Shown here: positions 45,511 through 58,420 of the stretch, one piece after another
Layout of the letters: the number at the start of each line of letters is the position of its first letter
How positions within the stretch are numbered: position 1 is the stretch's first letter
Origin: Blasia pusilla
Lineage: Eukaryota > Marchantiophyta > Marchantiopsida > Blasiales
NCBI GenBank assembly: GCA_050084515.1
Contig: CM114275.1
Location: forward strand, 23,808,001-23,872,000
Length of the DNA stretch: 64,000 nucleotides
Direction of reading: 5' to 3'
Notes under the pieces: generated by a model
Told to the model about the DNA's origin: nothing
Seen by the model: the letters and a program-made list of their open reading frames with translations, nothing else
The model's database searches: none
Position numbers and translations under genes: made by a program

Positions 45511-47181
45511 GATCAGCAAACATAATTACAGTGGACAATACAATCCGCCTTTCATTAGCAAGCAGTCCTTTGCGTAACCCTCACGGTGATGGCACTGAAA
45601 GGCACTGCCCATCCAGATTCCAAAGGGGTGATGTATTCCACTTGTTATAACTTATTTAGTTTAAAGCATAGCGTCCGAGAAAATAGAATCATCATTCCAC
45701 AAGATCCAAGTACACACCACAGCATTTCAAGATGGTATAAATCCCAGGTTGGGATTTTAGATGACAACAGGTATTGTTTATATTCTTCATATCACTCACT
45801 CATTCGTACAGACAGTATCCAGGCCTTGTGATTAATAAACTAGGTCAACTGAATCCATGGTTATGAAGCGCTCTGTTTGAAAACACAGTGTTTATGCAGC
45901 CAGACTCTTCTCTACCACTTCCTACTCTGCAGCACCTTTTTAAGATCATGATGCCTGTCTACCTACATCGGTATGTCAATACCCCATGCATCTTACTGTA
46001 CACAAGTCAATTGCCAGGAGAAACAAAAGTTTCCATCGAAGGAGAAAAGTTGGCAAGAACCCTACTCTTCCAGGTCTTTTGACCTCTTTTGACACAGTTA
46101 AGATTTGACACTAACATTACTCCACATCAAGACTCCTACACAGGAATGGCTGTCAATCCTTCCTACAAGGACCATTCATACAGGTCACACCACAACAGTC
46201 CTTTATAAGTAACCAAATGACAGCCACGCTGGAAAGGTTTGAATTTATAATCCAACCAAGCCTTAGGCAACCCAGCTGTGTGCCAGGTACCTCTTCATAG
46301 CGATTGAAGACTTCTATAACACTAATTTTCTATGTAAAGATGTCCATATGGCAGTGGGGGTAGATATTCAATCGTGCCATCACAAAGCAGTTCAAACCAG
46401 GAACTATGGCTTGTCACGTAAACAGCCAAAAGATTGGGTGATGGGAGCTTTTCACATCTCACGGTTTCACAGATTGGGAAAAAGGCTGAGATGATGAACT
46501 GCTGGATCTGCTTCCAAAACTTCTACTCGCCCCTAATACTGGAACCAACTGCACAACCCTCTGCAGGTGGAGGAATAATTCTTGCACTGCTTCTAGCTGT
46601 CTAGGTGGAGGGCTGGGCCAAGAGATACTGCACAGGTTGGTCCATACATGAGCAAGCAACAACTCTCACGGGGAAAGTAAAGCAGTCAAACTCTTCGGCA
46701 CATGTACAGTCCAATGCTCAACACAGTATTTGTTATTCAGGTATCTGTTTACAGCCTTCACAACTGTGATCCAATCTGCTCTAGACATCATCTTCCATTC
46801 CTGTACAACATCAAAAGTAGTTAGGGTCCTGTACAGCATCAAAAGTACTTGGGGTAAGATAAATTATGGTATGATGACGGTCGACCATTCTCTACCCTGT
46901 AGGATGATGCTCAATGGTACACTCTTAAGAAAGAATATAACAAGACGTATGGCATGGAATAGTGGCGACCACATTCTCATGAATGCAATGTCTGCAGTGA
47001 CCTTCACCCTTTGCACATGGTGTATGGAGTTGTGCTGTCCATGGTTTGACAGTTGAAAACGACCCAACCAGACCACAAAGACAAATAGTTCATTAAGAGA
47101 AAAAAATGGAAGTAGATAGAGTTAGTACCGAATGGTGTCAAATTCCCTGGCAGACGAGAGGTACAATCAGTTTTGCTGACG

Positions 47182-50100
47182 TCATTCCTGACTTGCAGCA
47201 ACTTTTGGAAGCTTAACTACCTTCCCAATTGCAACCGTCTTCCCTGCAATCATTTCACTCCTTGTAAGTACCTGTATGAACTAGGGATCCTTAGGTAATC
47301 TATGCAAAGGGTATGAAGCCATAACCTTTCAAACATAAAACCTGAGTACTCCTGTATCTTGCTCCATCATTCATTAGAATTTCATCTTCCCCACACTGTA
47401 TCACAGTAAAGGTCACCGTTTTGTCCGAGAAGGAAGTTCCAAATTCTCTTTTCAAACAAACAACCCAAATTTCCACGGAAAATGTCTGCACATGCTGCCA
47501 TTTCTCTATTAGACTGCAACATTTCTCAGGAGCTTTTGTCAAATCATCTCTGCTTCTTAAGAAGCACAGAATTTGCAGATTCTTCAAGATGCTGACCGCC
47601 TGTTCATCAAACTTTCTTCCCATAGTCCACTCTTTTTGCAAGAGTTGATGACCGATCAAACTAAGTAAATACGTGAAGAAAAGGTGCAAGCATCTCACCT
47701 TCATCTCGGAGAGTGAACCGCCCAAGCTGTGGAAAATCATCAAACTTCTCCACGCAAATCAACTCATTGACCTGCACAAGAATATTTCAAATGAGTACTT
47801 CTTAACAAGGTTTATAATAACATCAAGGCTTGGTACCATGATCAGAAAAGGACACATTTTAGAAGAGCTATCAGCATCCAAGAACTCCAAAAATCCCCAG
47901 AAGCGTTGTCTCTCAAGTAGTTTCAGATCAATGTAAAACTTCCAGCTTCACTAGGTAATGCAAGATCTTCAAGACACACTGAGAGCAGGTACTGTGTACA
48001 GACAAACATTGTCCTGCACTTACCTGAATTCTAACTATCACCACAGCACCACTCTTCACGAAGAGGATTTTCTTCTTCATGGGCTTCTTTGTTTTCATAT
48101 CTATTTGCTGAAGCACCTCAATAATTTCACACTCTTCAACTACAGAGTGAATGTGAAGAACAGCCTTGTAACCTGCTGTAAAAATTGCCTGCATCAGATG
48201 CAAATACGGTTGATTTAAAGCAAACAAGAAGCGTCAACATCCATATGATACTCCGTCGTCAGTGGAGGTAAATTGAAGCACACCTGAGCTGTCCGCATGG
48301 TGTGAAGATTTGGGTTAGGGTAGCGAAAAACCTTTTGTGGGATGTCTTATTATCGTATGAGCGTGTTCACAGAGAGAAATTGTACCATTTGATTAAAAAT
48401 AAATCAATCTAAATCAACATTAAGAAACAAAATGTTGATTGTTAATCTGAAAGTAGACATTATCATCTCTAAAGCCTGCAGTTTGTGACCAATTATAGGG
48501 CACCTAATGGAGTGTCTGACATCTATGCTATGCCCAATGTGTACAAAAGCGGGTGAAGCATTTGTGATGTGATATCAAGAAAAATGATGTGAGAGTTTCC
48601 ATACTTTATGATCAAGTAGCTCCAGTATTTGCAGCTGAGCATCAAACTCCGTAACAGCAGGGATGGGTCTAGCTGAAAAATTGAGAGCACTAGTCAGCCC
48701 AAATTCAAACAGGCCAAGCAGGACAGAACAAACCACGCAAGTGAAATTCACTAAAGATACTCACCAACACTGGATAGAACAAATCCGGCTGAAATATCTT
48801 CTTCCTCTATCCCTGAAACCCTAATTCGTAGGTTCTCTCCCGGTTTCGCATAAACCACTTCATCGTTGTCCCGATACACTGTCACCACCTTTACTAAGGC
48901 CTGCCAAGAAAAGCATGGTGGTGAAAACTTGGCATATATGGCACTGCAACTACTGCTATTCAAGTTTAGATGTACAGAAAGGGGAGGCATATTTGCAGCA
49001 CAAGTAGAAGATTCACAGCCATATTGTAAATTGAAGTAGCACCTTGTTTGGCATCACTAATAATGTGTCACCCCTTCGGACACTACCAGATTCAATTTTA
49101 CCCATGATAACAGTTCCCATGTCTTTGAACTTGTCAATAAGTGGCATCCTGCAAAGCCAAGCCATCACCAAAACCGTTTTCAGTATGGTGCATGTCCTGA
49201 TATGACTTTCATGTCCATGCAGATCACAACAATTTCTGCTCAACTACACAAGTTTCATCAGTCCTACTGCATTAACAAAAAGTACACAGACTGCGCAGCT
49301 ATTTTCTTGCCTTCAATGCAAAAATATGTTATGTAGAACTCCACCTGAGAGGACCATTAGGATTCCTGGTTGGCAGTTCCACTGCATCCAAGGCCTCAAA
49401 AAGACATGGTCCATCCCACCATGTGCAGACAGATTTGGCCAACCTTTCTTTCAAATTAATGCCGAACAAACCAGATATCGGAAGGAACTGCACATCTGGA
49501 CATTGATGAAGACAACTCAGAGGTTGCAAAGTAGTAAATTATGTTTTGGTTGATTTCCACAATAAGAAGGGAGGCTGGATCATAAACTTCCTAGGCAAGT
49601 TGGTAGTAGAGGATCACATCGTCATTACTGAAATTAATGAGATGAAGATCATGCCAAGATTTGGTGCAAAATGACGTGCAATTACCCCACCATGGTGATT
49701 ATTGATGCAAGTAGCCATAAAACAAAGCTGCTGACCTTTTTTGACGTTGTAGCCACATCCTTTGAGGAAAGGAAGCATTTTCCTCTCAATCTCATCAAAT
49801 CTGTAATTTTCACAAAACAGGCATGAAAGAACTGTCCCTCCCATCTGTCCAGTATGGAAAAGATTCCAGCTATCTAGAAAAAAGCCAACCTCATGATTGT
49901 TTAACAAGGATACTCTTCGCTTTTCCCACTCATCAGAACTGCCCTGGGACACTATTTATTTGAGCTTATGATGTCATTATAAAGGGTACTTGGTGCACAG
50001 CTAACTTATCAAAAATTATGGACAGGAAGACAGGCAGCTGTACTGACCTATCTTTCGACCACATGACAGATGGATCATCCATTTTGTTCACGACAACCAG

Positions 50101-53100
50101 GAGTTTTGATACTCCTAATGTCTTTGCCAGTTGCGCATGCTCTCGTGTCTGCCCTCCCCTCTCAAAACCTGTTTCAAACTCTCCTTTCCTTGCAGAAATC
50201 ACCTGCCATCATTAAATTCTTACTGAGCTGGACTTCTTCAATGGCAAAACTTATGATTACTTCATTTCAAGCGTAGGATATCCATGAAATTCACACATGT
50301 CTTTAACTTCATTCCCATGTCCTCGTAACCTGCTAATGCTTGTATTAAAATTGTATATGTACACAAATCAGAGGTTCAGAGGGTAAAAACTTACCAAAAC
50401 CCCAACATCTGCCTGAGAAGCTCCGCTGATCATATTGGGGACATAGTTCTTATGACCCTGTAATGTCCAATTTCATCTTCGTAAGAACCAGGTTCAGCAT
50501 ATTCTCAGCAAAAAGATCTCATCTAAGCCAGATAAAAGTGGAAAACAAGTCGAAGACTTTTCCCACTATTGGGGTTGAGGGGCATACAGGGGCGTCCAAA
50601 ATGGTAAATCTTGACTTCTCAGTTTCGAAGTGTGCCCTGCCAACTTCAACTGTCTTTCCCTGGTCCACACACAAGCAGCTTGGATGAGCACCACGCTTAA
50701 GACATTCAATCGTGAAAGTCAGGTACTGATCCAACAAAGAGGAGCAAACAGCCATACAAAGTAGCTCCATACTTCAGAAGGTATTGATGCACATCTGGGC
50801 ACAGCAATACTCAGGTTGAGTCTGGCACAAGAGATGCTAGATATCAAACCCCTCTTAACACAAATGATAGACCAATTCTGTTCTATGTATGGTGATGAAC
50901 TGAATTATAGATGCAGACTATAGCAAAATGTTGGTATTAGTAAGAAACATGGAAATACCATACCTTAGCTCGTTCTTCTTCATTGGTATCCATGATGTAA
51001 GCCATATACCTGAAAAACACAATAAATAAACACATCAAACGTCCTTAGATTCTAAATAGTGTTCCAAACTTTGTCTACTCTCAATCTCTGCATTGCCGGC
51101 AGTAGCAAAAATCATCCAAGACAGAATCTATTTTTAGATAAACTGTAGAGTACTCAAGATATTAGCCGATTGAAAGCTAGATTCTAAAGTCCTCTAATGA
51201 GGGTTCCCACCAGTGAAGGAACAAAGATAGGTTCTGTTCCTACGCTAAACTAAAATAGAAGGAAACAAACTCTGGTTGTACTTACCAACTCTCACGATTC
51301 TTGTCTTTGGCCTCTCGCTCGTACTTCTGGATTGTTCGTTCATCCACCATATCGCTTAGGTAGAGAATCTGCCCACCTATGGTAGATTTTCCAGCATCTA
51401 CAAGAACAACCAGAATACATTGTTAATACTATGTCGGGTATAGTTGGGCAGAATAAGTATACTCATTGAGAAGTATTTCGCAGAAGCTTTTCAACCAGTA
51501 ACCTCATGCTTAGCTCAACCCTACAGAGTTCAAGATATAAATTATGTCAAAGTGGTAGGCCAAACCAAAACTTCTTGACGAGCTACCACTTCCTAATATG
51601 AATTGATGGCATTCACCAAAAGGGAGGAAATGAATGATCCAGACACCTCATGAACTATATGAAGTCGGTGCATATCAAACAAAATCACAGAAATGTTCAA
51701 CACGCTGACCAACATCACCCTCCTACTGATTTCATCCTAGAGTGTCTACTAGTGCAATAACACAACTGAATTAATAAGTTTCTGTTCCAATCCCAGAAAT
51801 GAGAGAAGGAATAAGACGAACATAAATTGAATGAAGCAGGCTTTGATTGTGTGGGATGACTGAAGTTACAAGATCCCGGGAGAAAAGCTATCATCTCGTT
51901 AAGAAAATTTCTGGATTAGCCAGCGATTTTGGATGGAAGACAACGTACCAACGTGACCGATGAAGACCACATTCAAATGTTGCCTTAGGTCACTATCCTC
52001 CTCTTCAACGGGAGGCTTGCTCGTCTCTGCTTCCAAGAGTTCACCTGTGCCCATGCAACACCAGAGAGCATCACCAAAAAATCCATGCTCCGAAGTAGTA
52101 CGCTAAGAAAGAACCCTTAAAATTCCTTAAACTACTCAACTTTTGACGTATACATCAGCACCTGGATTGAGGTACTTCTCCTTGCCCCATAGAGTATTTT
52201 GCCCACCCCACGAGAAATAAACCCCACATTCACTGGTAACAACTTCTACTTTCTTGGTCAGCGGCAGACCATCTTGATCATGACCGTAAGGTCAAGAAAA
52301 TGCCACGGTAGACCCTCTAGAGTTTCTGATTCAGAAACCAACTCGAAATCCGACATCTTCTATGACCTTAAGTAATCAGGAGAGGCTGGCAAATTTTGAA
52401 GACTTGGGAATAAACCTGTTACACCGCTCCCGAAGCCACTTTGAGAAGATATACTCGGTAACATGTCTCTTGCATTGGGGAAAAGACTCGAAGAATTCGT
52501 TGAATCAACAACCGATTTATGACGTATTCTTAACCAAAGCTAGACATACCAATTCTGAGAGGTTTGAACTGTCTCACAGTCGGTAGAAACTCGAAAAAAC
52601 GATGGGAAACAGGCAGATTCTAGGAATTACAGGTAGCTGATGAACGTGGATGACGGCGAAGAGTGTCATTGGCTTCCATGCAAATCTTCTACTCGGGGAA
52701 ACGTCCACACATAGTGAGAAGATAATCAGATTTTTAGCGTCATGGAATCGAACAAGCGCAGGCTCGCGTGTTGCCCGACCGTAGGTGCAGAATCACCTTC
52801 ATCGCCAAAACACAGCAGGCCAGGACACCCACCTTCATCGCCATTGATCGACACGTCTGCGGCAACAGGATCCGCCGCCGTCTTCAAAGGCTCTTCCACG
52901 GAATCATCTTCTACCTTCCCTTGATCCTCAACCTGCGAATTGTTATCTAACGATTCAGGCACCGACGCATCTCCCAGTTCTCGCACAACTACTGCCGCGG
53001 CCTCTGCTTTCTCAGAGTGTCCCATATCCAATTCAGCTAGCCCGGGCACGACATCTTCTCCTGCTAAGGCAAGTTCCGGAGTCGGAGCGATCGATGCGGC

Positions 53101-53340
53101 AGCGGCCGTCACTGGGGCAGGCGGTTGTACAGCCGGTGCAATCACGGCAGCGAAACTTGGAAGCGTTGCAGGATTCCCAAACGAAGGCGTCGCAGGGGGA
53201 GGCACGAACGATGGAGCAGACGGATTGAAGGTGAATGAAGGTGCATTCGGATTGAAACTGAACTTCTGCACCGGCGTCGGTTTGGGACTGGACTGGGGCG
53301 CTGGCTCCATGTCCTCCCACGAGTCAGCGGGCTCAGCCAT
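47182..53340 (-). CDS. ERF3: Eukaryotic peptide chain release factor GTPase subunit eRF3
   Basis: Sixteen exons join in phase with GT-AG introns: 53340-52797 (or 52833), 52272-52162, 52044-51949, 51397-51286, 51009-50964, 50659-50588, 50457-50395, 50202-50048, 49800-49736, 49495-49345, 49148-49043, 48900-48765, 48672-48605, 48188-48024, 47771-47699 and 47243-47182. The protein is about 674 aa. With eRF1 it drives stop-codon recognition and peptide release. The start chosen gives [13 protein letters not shown]. The N-terminus has PAM2-like repeats ([19 protein letters not shown]), the type that bind poly(A)-binding protein. An Ala/Glu-rich linker follows. The GTPase domain has GHVDAGKST, LDAPGHKNY and NKMDD. 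Domains 2 and 3 follow, with [13 protein letters not shown] and [14 protein letters not shown], ending LPKVAASQE. The family identity is clear. Confidence 0.95.
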
Positions 53341-54140
53341 GCGTTCCTGCTTGCCTCTCAAGACAATGATCCTCTCTCCGCACTCCAGAATCAGCGCTGC
53401 CTGCCTGTCTACCAATCAATCAATCCGTATCCCTGTGTAGCATCGATGATCCTCGGGGAAAATTGTCGAGAGAGGAGTGAAGAAACTAACAGGACCTTCC
53501 CCTCCATTCGAGGGAAGCACGAGCAAACCCTCTCCTCGTCTGTGAAGCAGGTAGACGACCGCAGATCAATTAGGGTTAGCTCGGCAATCTTCCTCATCCA
53601 GCCGGTTGCCAGTGGATCGGAAACCTTTTCCCTCGTTCCCGGCAACTGTGCAGCCGGTCTCCGATCGCGTAGAAACATGTACCCTCGTTCCCCGCGGCTA
53701 TTTAGCCGGTATCCAGTCAATGGGAAACGTTCTCCCGAGTTCCCCGTGGATATTGAGCCGGTTCCCAGTCACTGGGAAACATTCTCCCGAGTTCACCGCG
53801 GATATTGAGCCGGTTTCCAGTCACTCGGAAACCTTCTCCCGAATTCCCCGAGGCTGCATAGTCGGCTCCCGGTCGCTCGGAAAGCTTCTCCCGAGTTCCC
53901 CGAGGCTGCAGAGTCGGTTCCCGGTCGCTCGGAAAGCTTCTCCCGAGTTCGCCGAGGCTGCAGAGTCGGTTCCCGGTCGCTCGGAAAGCTTCTCCCGAGT
54001 TCCCCGAGGCTGCAGAGTCGGTTCCCGGCTTTAGGTTGTGAGACGCAAACGCATATCGGGGTTGCGTGAGCATGCGACTGTTTACGGCAGCGGAAGACGT
54101 GGGGCTTTCCGCGGTCACGGAGGCCTAGGGTAGGGTCGGA
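53341..54140. promoter_or_regulatory. Shared upstream region of eRF3 and the divergent gene at 54141
   Basis: The two start codons are 800 bp apart and point away from each other. A telo-box-like motif (TAACCCTAA on the minus strand) lies at 53570-53578. It is a motif often found upstream of plant translation genes. Most of the rest is the 52-bp minisatellite listed separately. Transcription starts cannot be fixed by eye. Confidence 0.45.
53600..54032. repeat. 52-bp minisatellite, eight exact-period units
   Basis: The anchor AAA of the GGAAA motif (AGAAA in the second unit) falls at 53621, 53673, 53725, 53777, 53829, 53881, 53933 and 53985. That is eight units with no length change. The consensus includes TCTCCCGAGTTCCCCGAGG and GTCGGTTCCCGGTCGCTCGG. 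Units at the 54-kb side are almost identical, while those toward eRF3 are more diverged. Because 52 is not a multiple of 3, open frames across it are artefacts. Confidence 0.9.
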
Positions 54141-56446
54141 ATGGGGATGAATCGAGGATCGGAGCAGAGAATGGAGGAAGTCGAAGCTATGGAGGAAGAG
54201 CGAAGGAGTGAAAAGATGTCAACGGAGGAGGAATTGGAGAAAGAGGTGTGGCAATGTCTGAATTCGGTGCAGCACCTGTTACAACGTCGCGAAGTTTTGC
54301 ATCAGATGTTGCGTGAGGTATTCGTGGAGTCCACAGGCTACACCCTACACTTCATGTCCTGTGATGCACGAATGTAGAAGGCGAAGTAGGGAGCGATTGC
54401 TGCATGAATTTCAAATTGAGCAGCGGTGTTCGAGAGAAAGATGTCACTTATCAAAATGTGCGAATTTTTGTTTCTATTTTATGGAGTGGTGTCGAGCGGG
54501 CCACTAAGTTATACTGGTGATCCTTGTTAATGTATTAACCACATTTAGATGCTCGTCAGTTTTATGGACTCTAGATCTAGCACAATCTTCAAAGGATTCG
54601 GTCTGAGATTTGGAATCGTCCAAATTTAATGTTGCTAAGTCTCACGTCGTGATTTAGGGATGGATGGATATTACCAGTGCTCGATACACCATGGGACCTG
54701 CTCGCATCAGCCACCCCCTGTTTAGCCTCAAACCTCAGGCAGCGTCAGCTGTCGTGGACGTCAATCTGCCGGCTGCGGAGCGGACAGGCATGGAAATTGC
54801 CCTCATATTACTCCCCAGTTAGAGCTGATCTTCTTCTAATATGCCTTAGACACATACTCGTGAGCGCAAGTCAAAAGAATACTATTCGCTAATCTACACT
54901 CATTCAAATTCTGCAGTCAGGGCGTTTTGTTTCTAATTAGAAGTCAGTTGTTGGATGTAAGCGTTGTTTACGCAGACCTTAATCCTCACAAGCGCAATCT
55001 AGAGAAAGAAAGAAACCTTTCAAAAATTATTGTGACATCTCGTACTTGCACATGTGAATTCTCCAGGTCGCTATTGTTGGTAAGACGGCCTCTGTTATCT
55101 TGGGATTAGGAGTGCCCAACTACTCTTTTTAAAGCCTGGCGACCAGTAACCTGAGAATTGATGATGTTTGAACTTTTCAGATGCAGACAGTTCTGCATAT
55201 CCAGAACTCCAAGAAGATGCCGAGGATCAGCTTATTTCAACGCCTGTGGTATTCGACCTGGTAAAGAACAGGCAGGAGAAAGACCGAAAGAAGGCCGCTA
55301 TCTTGGATCCTCTCCCAAATTTTGGCGATAAGAATTCTTTGTCACAGTTACGCCGCCGGGCTGTTCCTACTGCTACTGGTAGGCTTGCTTCCGTGGTCAC
55401 TTGGGTGCAGTACTAGTGGAAAGCTGTAATTTTTTCTCATGGTGCGATGATACATCGTAAAAGACAACTTGTAAACCATGTGAAATGTAGGGTGAACCAC
55501 TTGTGAGAAAAATCTGCTCAGAGGTCGCTTTTCATGCTTTTAGACCTTCACCATCCAGAAAATGTGCAACTGATGCCTGGCCAAGCCCATTTCGTATCAT
55601 GGTGGCAGTTCAGTAATACGTAGTATCTGCAATCTACAAAAATGATCATGCATGTGCGTAATGACGTCAGTGAGTATGTGATGTCTCCTCACTTTGGAAA
55701 CAGGTAGACATTGCAGATGACGAGAAGAAGAACTTGCTCGAAATAAGGAGTTTGACAGACGATTCAGCTTCTGACTCTGATGATAGTCTCTCTCAGGTAA
55801 ATGTGGATAAATTTTTTTGTGGAATGTCTGGCCAGTCTTTTTAGTTGTCATCTAGTAACTCCTACTTTTGGAAGTTCCTGCTTGTGTTTCGCGCTAGCTC
55901 CACATGGAATGAGCATACGCTTATACTTGCGCACTATGAATTGGACATAAACTCAAGAAGGTTGATTGCTCAGACGCATGTGACTCACAAGCCACCGTTG
56001 GTCACAGGCCTCAAAAGAAAGTGCGCAGCCATTGTTTTGGTTTGGAACTCTAGTGTCACCTCATCTTCGATCTGCACAGGGTGCCTTCTCAAGAGGTGAG
56101 GCCTGGCACTCCATGTCTTGTCTCTTTAAGTTCCGTTTATGAAGAAGGGCAAGATGTTTAAGATACCGTTTGGATTTCCTTCCAGTGTAGTACTGCTTAG
56201 GCACAACTTCATGCCATTAGTTCTGGAGCATAGTTGATGTCTGTACTTGTCTACTTTGTCCTCTTTATGCATCTTCCAAGCTCTGTTGAGACTTTTGATG
56301 CTTGGCTTATATTCCTTTCTTTAACCACCATGATGTGGTTTGTTTAAACAGCCTTGGATCTAGTTGTGGAGCTACTGAATGCACAAAATGAAGCAGTGCA
56401 TGCGCACAAGAAGGTGTTGAGTCTCCGGGGTACTGAAGTTCTGTAG
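54141..56446 (+). CDS. Unrecognised gene, acidic and coiled-coil, structure partly resolved
   Basis: The exons best supported are 54141-54317, 55181-55378, 55704-55796 and a last exon, 56352-56446, ending in TAG. The phases need two small linking exons, and candidates are 55067-55079 (13 nt) and 55544-55593 (50 nt). A third, 3n+1 in length, is still missing before the last exon. The first exon is Glu-rich and helical (SEKMSTEEELEKEVWQCLNS, then HLLQRREVLHQML). The third ends SLTDDSASDSDDSLSQ, and the last is helical (ALDLVVELLNAQNEAVHAHK). I do not recognise the family. It is divergent from eRF3 and may share its promoter. Confidence 0.5.
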
Positions 56447-57226
56447 ACAGTTGATGTTGGGTTGCCAATCACATACCAATGCTATCTCCACCCTTTCCTA
56501 CATTTCACATTTGTGAAACTATGATATCAGTAAATCGCAAAGAGACGAAGCTGATTTCGAGTTTGCTTCACATTCAGGTCAACCTTTGGTTTCACGAGAA
56601 GTCATGCAGAGCTTTTGAAGCACCGTTCTAATGGATTGGGCCTGCTAGTTGTCGTCGGAGTAGGGAAAGTGATCTTATAAATCTTTCTCAGGGGAGCAAG
56701 GGAGACATCAAAAATAGTTGTGATTCTAGTGGTACTACAGGGTCTCTCTCTAAGTTTGCACCCCTGAAGTTCTCAACGAGCGCAGACCAGATCCTTGGAA
56801 GACTGTTTAGATTGTGTTACGTTTAGAGTCCTTCAAAGTGATCCTTGAACTGAGCTGCCGAATAATAAATTGATGAACGATTTCAATCCTTCGTAAGGAT
56901 AATGTTCATGAGTCACATGTAGAGATTAATGGCCCACTCAACTTCAGTTGTGATGAAGTACTCATAGAATGCCCCACTGTGTGCAATATGCATTCCAAGT
57001 CCCTACGATGTTTTCTTTCCTTCAATCGTAATATTACACAGCTGTAGTCTAACTTGTAATTCAAACACTTAGAAGTGAAATATTCAGAAGGAATCTCCCC
57101 GTTTCTGGGACCCAATTGGTAAGTTTTGTATCTGGGCGTTTTCCACATCCACATCCACTCGAGAGACAAGCTGGAGATGCAGGAACAACGGATGTGGAGG
57201 AAAAACGTGGGACGTGATGAATCCAG
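56447..57226. other. 3' flank and intergenic DNA
   Basis: Probably the 3' UTR of the preceding gene, then AT-rich sequence. No other gene recognised. Confidence 0.4.
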
Positions 57227-57455
57227 ACCAGATGCAGATACGTGCAGAATTAGAGTAAAAATCTCACTAAATAGCAGCCCTGGTCATTTCTAGAAGCCTT
57301 CCACCCAAGAAGTGAGACTCAGTCGTGGTCAATTGCAGACCAGAAGCACATTTTTGCCCAATTGAATGAAAATTTAACCAAATAACAGCCTCATCATTTC
57401 TAGGAGGAGTCCACCCAGGAAGAAAGACACAGCCAGAGTCGATCACAGCGGGGAC
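57227..57455. repeat. Tandem repeat, about 115-bp period, two diverged copies
   Basis: GACCAGATGCAG (57228) and GACCAGAAGCAC (57343) begin two units. Both contain AA.TAGCAGCC/AA.AACAGCC, then TCATTTCTAG, then TCCACCCA.GAAG. Confidence 0.6.
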
Positions 57456-57514
57456 CATTCCATGAAAGAGCTTTTCCTCGTCGCAAGAAGAGGAAAAGCT
57501 CTAGACTCTGGCTC
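57431..57514. repeat. Nested inverted repeat (long hairpin)
   Basis: The outer arms AGCCAGAGTC (57431-57440) and GACTCTGGCT (57505-57514) are perfectly complementary. The inner arms AGAGCTTTTCCTC (57467-57479) and GAGGAAAAGCTCT (57490-57502) form a perfect 13-bp stem with a 10-nt loop. Confidence 0.75.
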
Positions 57515-58420
57515 TGGCTAAACGCGGGTCGAGGCGCTTCCTAAACCCTAACCGGAGCCCGGCAACCCGTCTTCCGTTGCCGTAGACGCGTGAACACCAA
57601 CCCTCGATCCTGAAATACGTTAGCGTCTCACAACCCGTCCCAGTACGTCCCTCTGGAGACCCGATCTTCAACCAGACGCAATCCTCCTTCATTCGCGGGA
57701 CTCTGTTCACCGCGCCGACAATAAGCAAAACCCCAAACGGAACTGCGCGGACAACTGCGCGGTGAATCACGACGATTGGAATTGACCTTCCTGACTGGAC
57801 CTGCCCTAAATAGTCGTAGGTTCGTTTGGCTGCGATCACTACCCGACAAAAGAACATTCCGTTCGTGGACTTCCAAACTGTGTCCCGTCGGCAGTGATGG
57901 TACCTTTCCGCGAACGCATCGCCGTCCGTTTGAGCGTTTGAAGGAGCCGAACTTGGCGGACGGACTTCCTTGACGGATAATTCTACCCCGCAGTGCCGGG
58001 AAAGAAGGATGGATAGATGGATGCACTCAGACTCGAGCGCATCGATTTCGGACAGGTTGGACTGCGCATTACTGAACGAATGGATGACGCGTGTCAAGAT
58101 CGGGATCTTCCAGTTAGTGAGAAAAAGAGAACAAAGTTCTTTTACCAAGACGTGATTAACTCATTATTCCTCTCAGGAAAATAACACCTAATTTCCTTCG
58201 AAACTAGCGAAATATTTTTCAATGATTAAATATTAAAACGCCTCGTCATTACATTTCGTTACTTTCTTTTCCATTCCAAACAAAACAAAATGAACCGTAC
58301 GCAAATGAAACCAAATAAAACGCGTCACGCCCCTGGCCAGACGCGTGTTCAAACCTATGACGTCTATCACGTGGCGTGGCGACCGTAGATTGCACATGGG
58401 AGTCCCCTGCATGTGATCTC
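57515..58420. other. GC-richer region with a long minus frame, no recognised gene
   Basis: A 215-aa minus frame at 58148-57501 lacks domains, and other frames overlap it on both strands. A telo-box AAACCCTAA lies at 57543-57551 on the plus strand, which could mark a promoter. No exon set was found. Confidence 0.35.

Larger units (their letters stand above)
43635..47181. other. Intergenic and 3' flanking region between two convergent genes
   Basis: The type I membrane gene ends at 43634 and eRF3 ends at 47182 on the other strand, so both 3' UTRs fall here. No further gene was recognised. A 67-aa Ser-rich minus frame at 46662-46459 has no domain. Two tandem repeats lie within, listed separately. 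Confidence 0.45.

Noticed and set aside
53606-54118. Open frames of 133-142 aa on both strands near 53.6-54.1 kb
   Set aside because: They are translations of the 52-bp minisatellite in shifting phase and not proteins.
57200-57470. C/D box snoRNA candidates in the 115-bp tandem
   Set aside because: ATGATGA occurs on the minus strand in one unit, but the second unit lacks it and no terminal stem with a proper D box was found.
57501-58148. 215-aa minus frame
   Set aside because: No domain, no neighbours in phase, and overlapping frames on both strands. Kept only as unresolved sequence.
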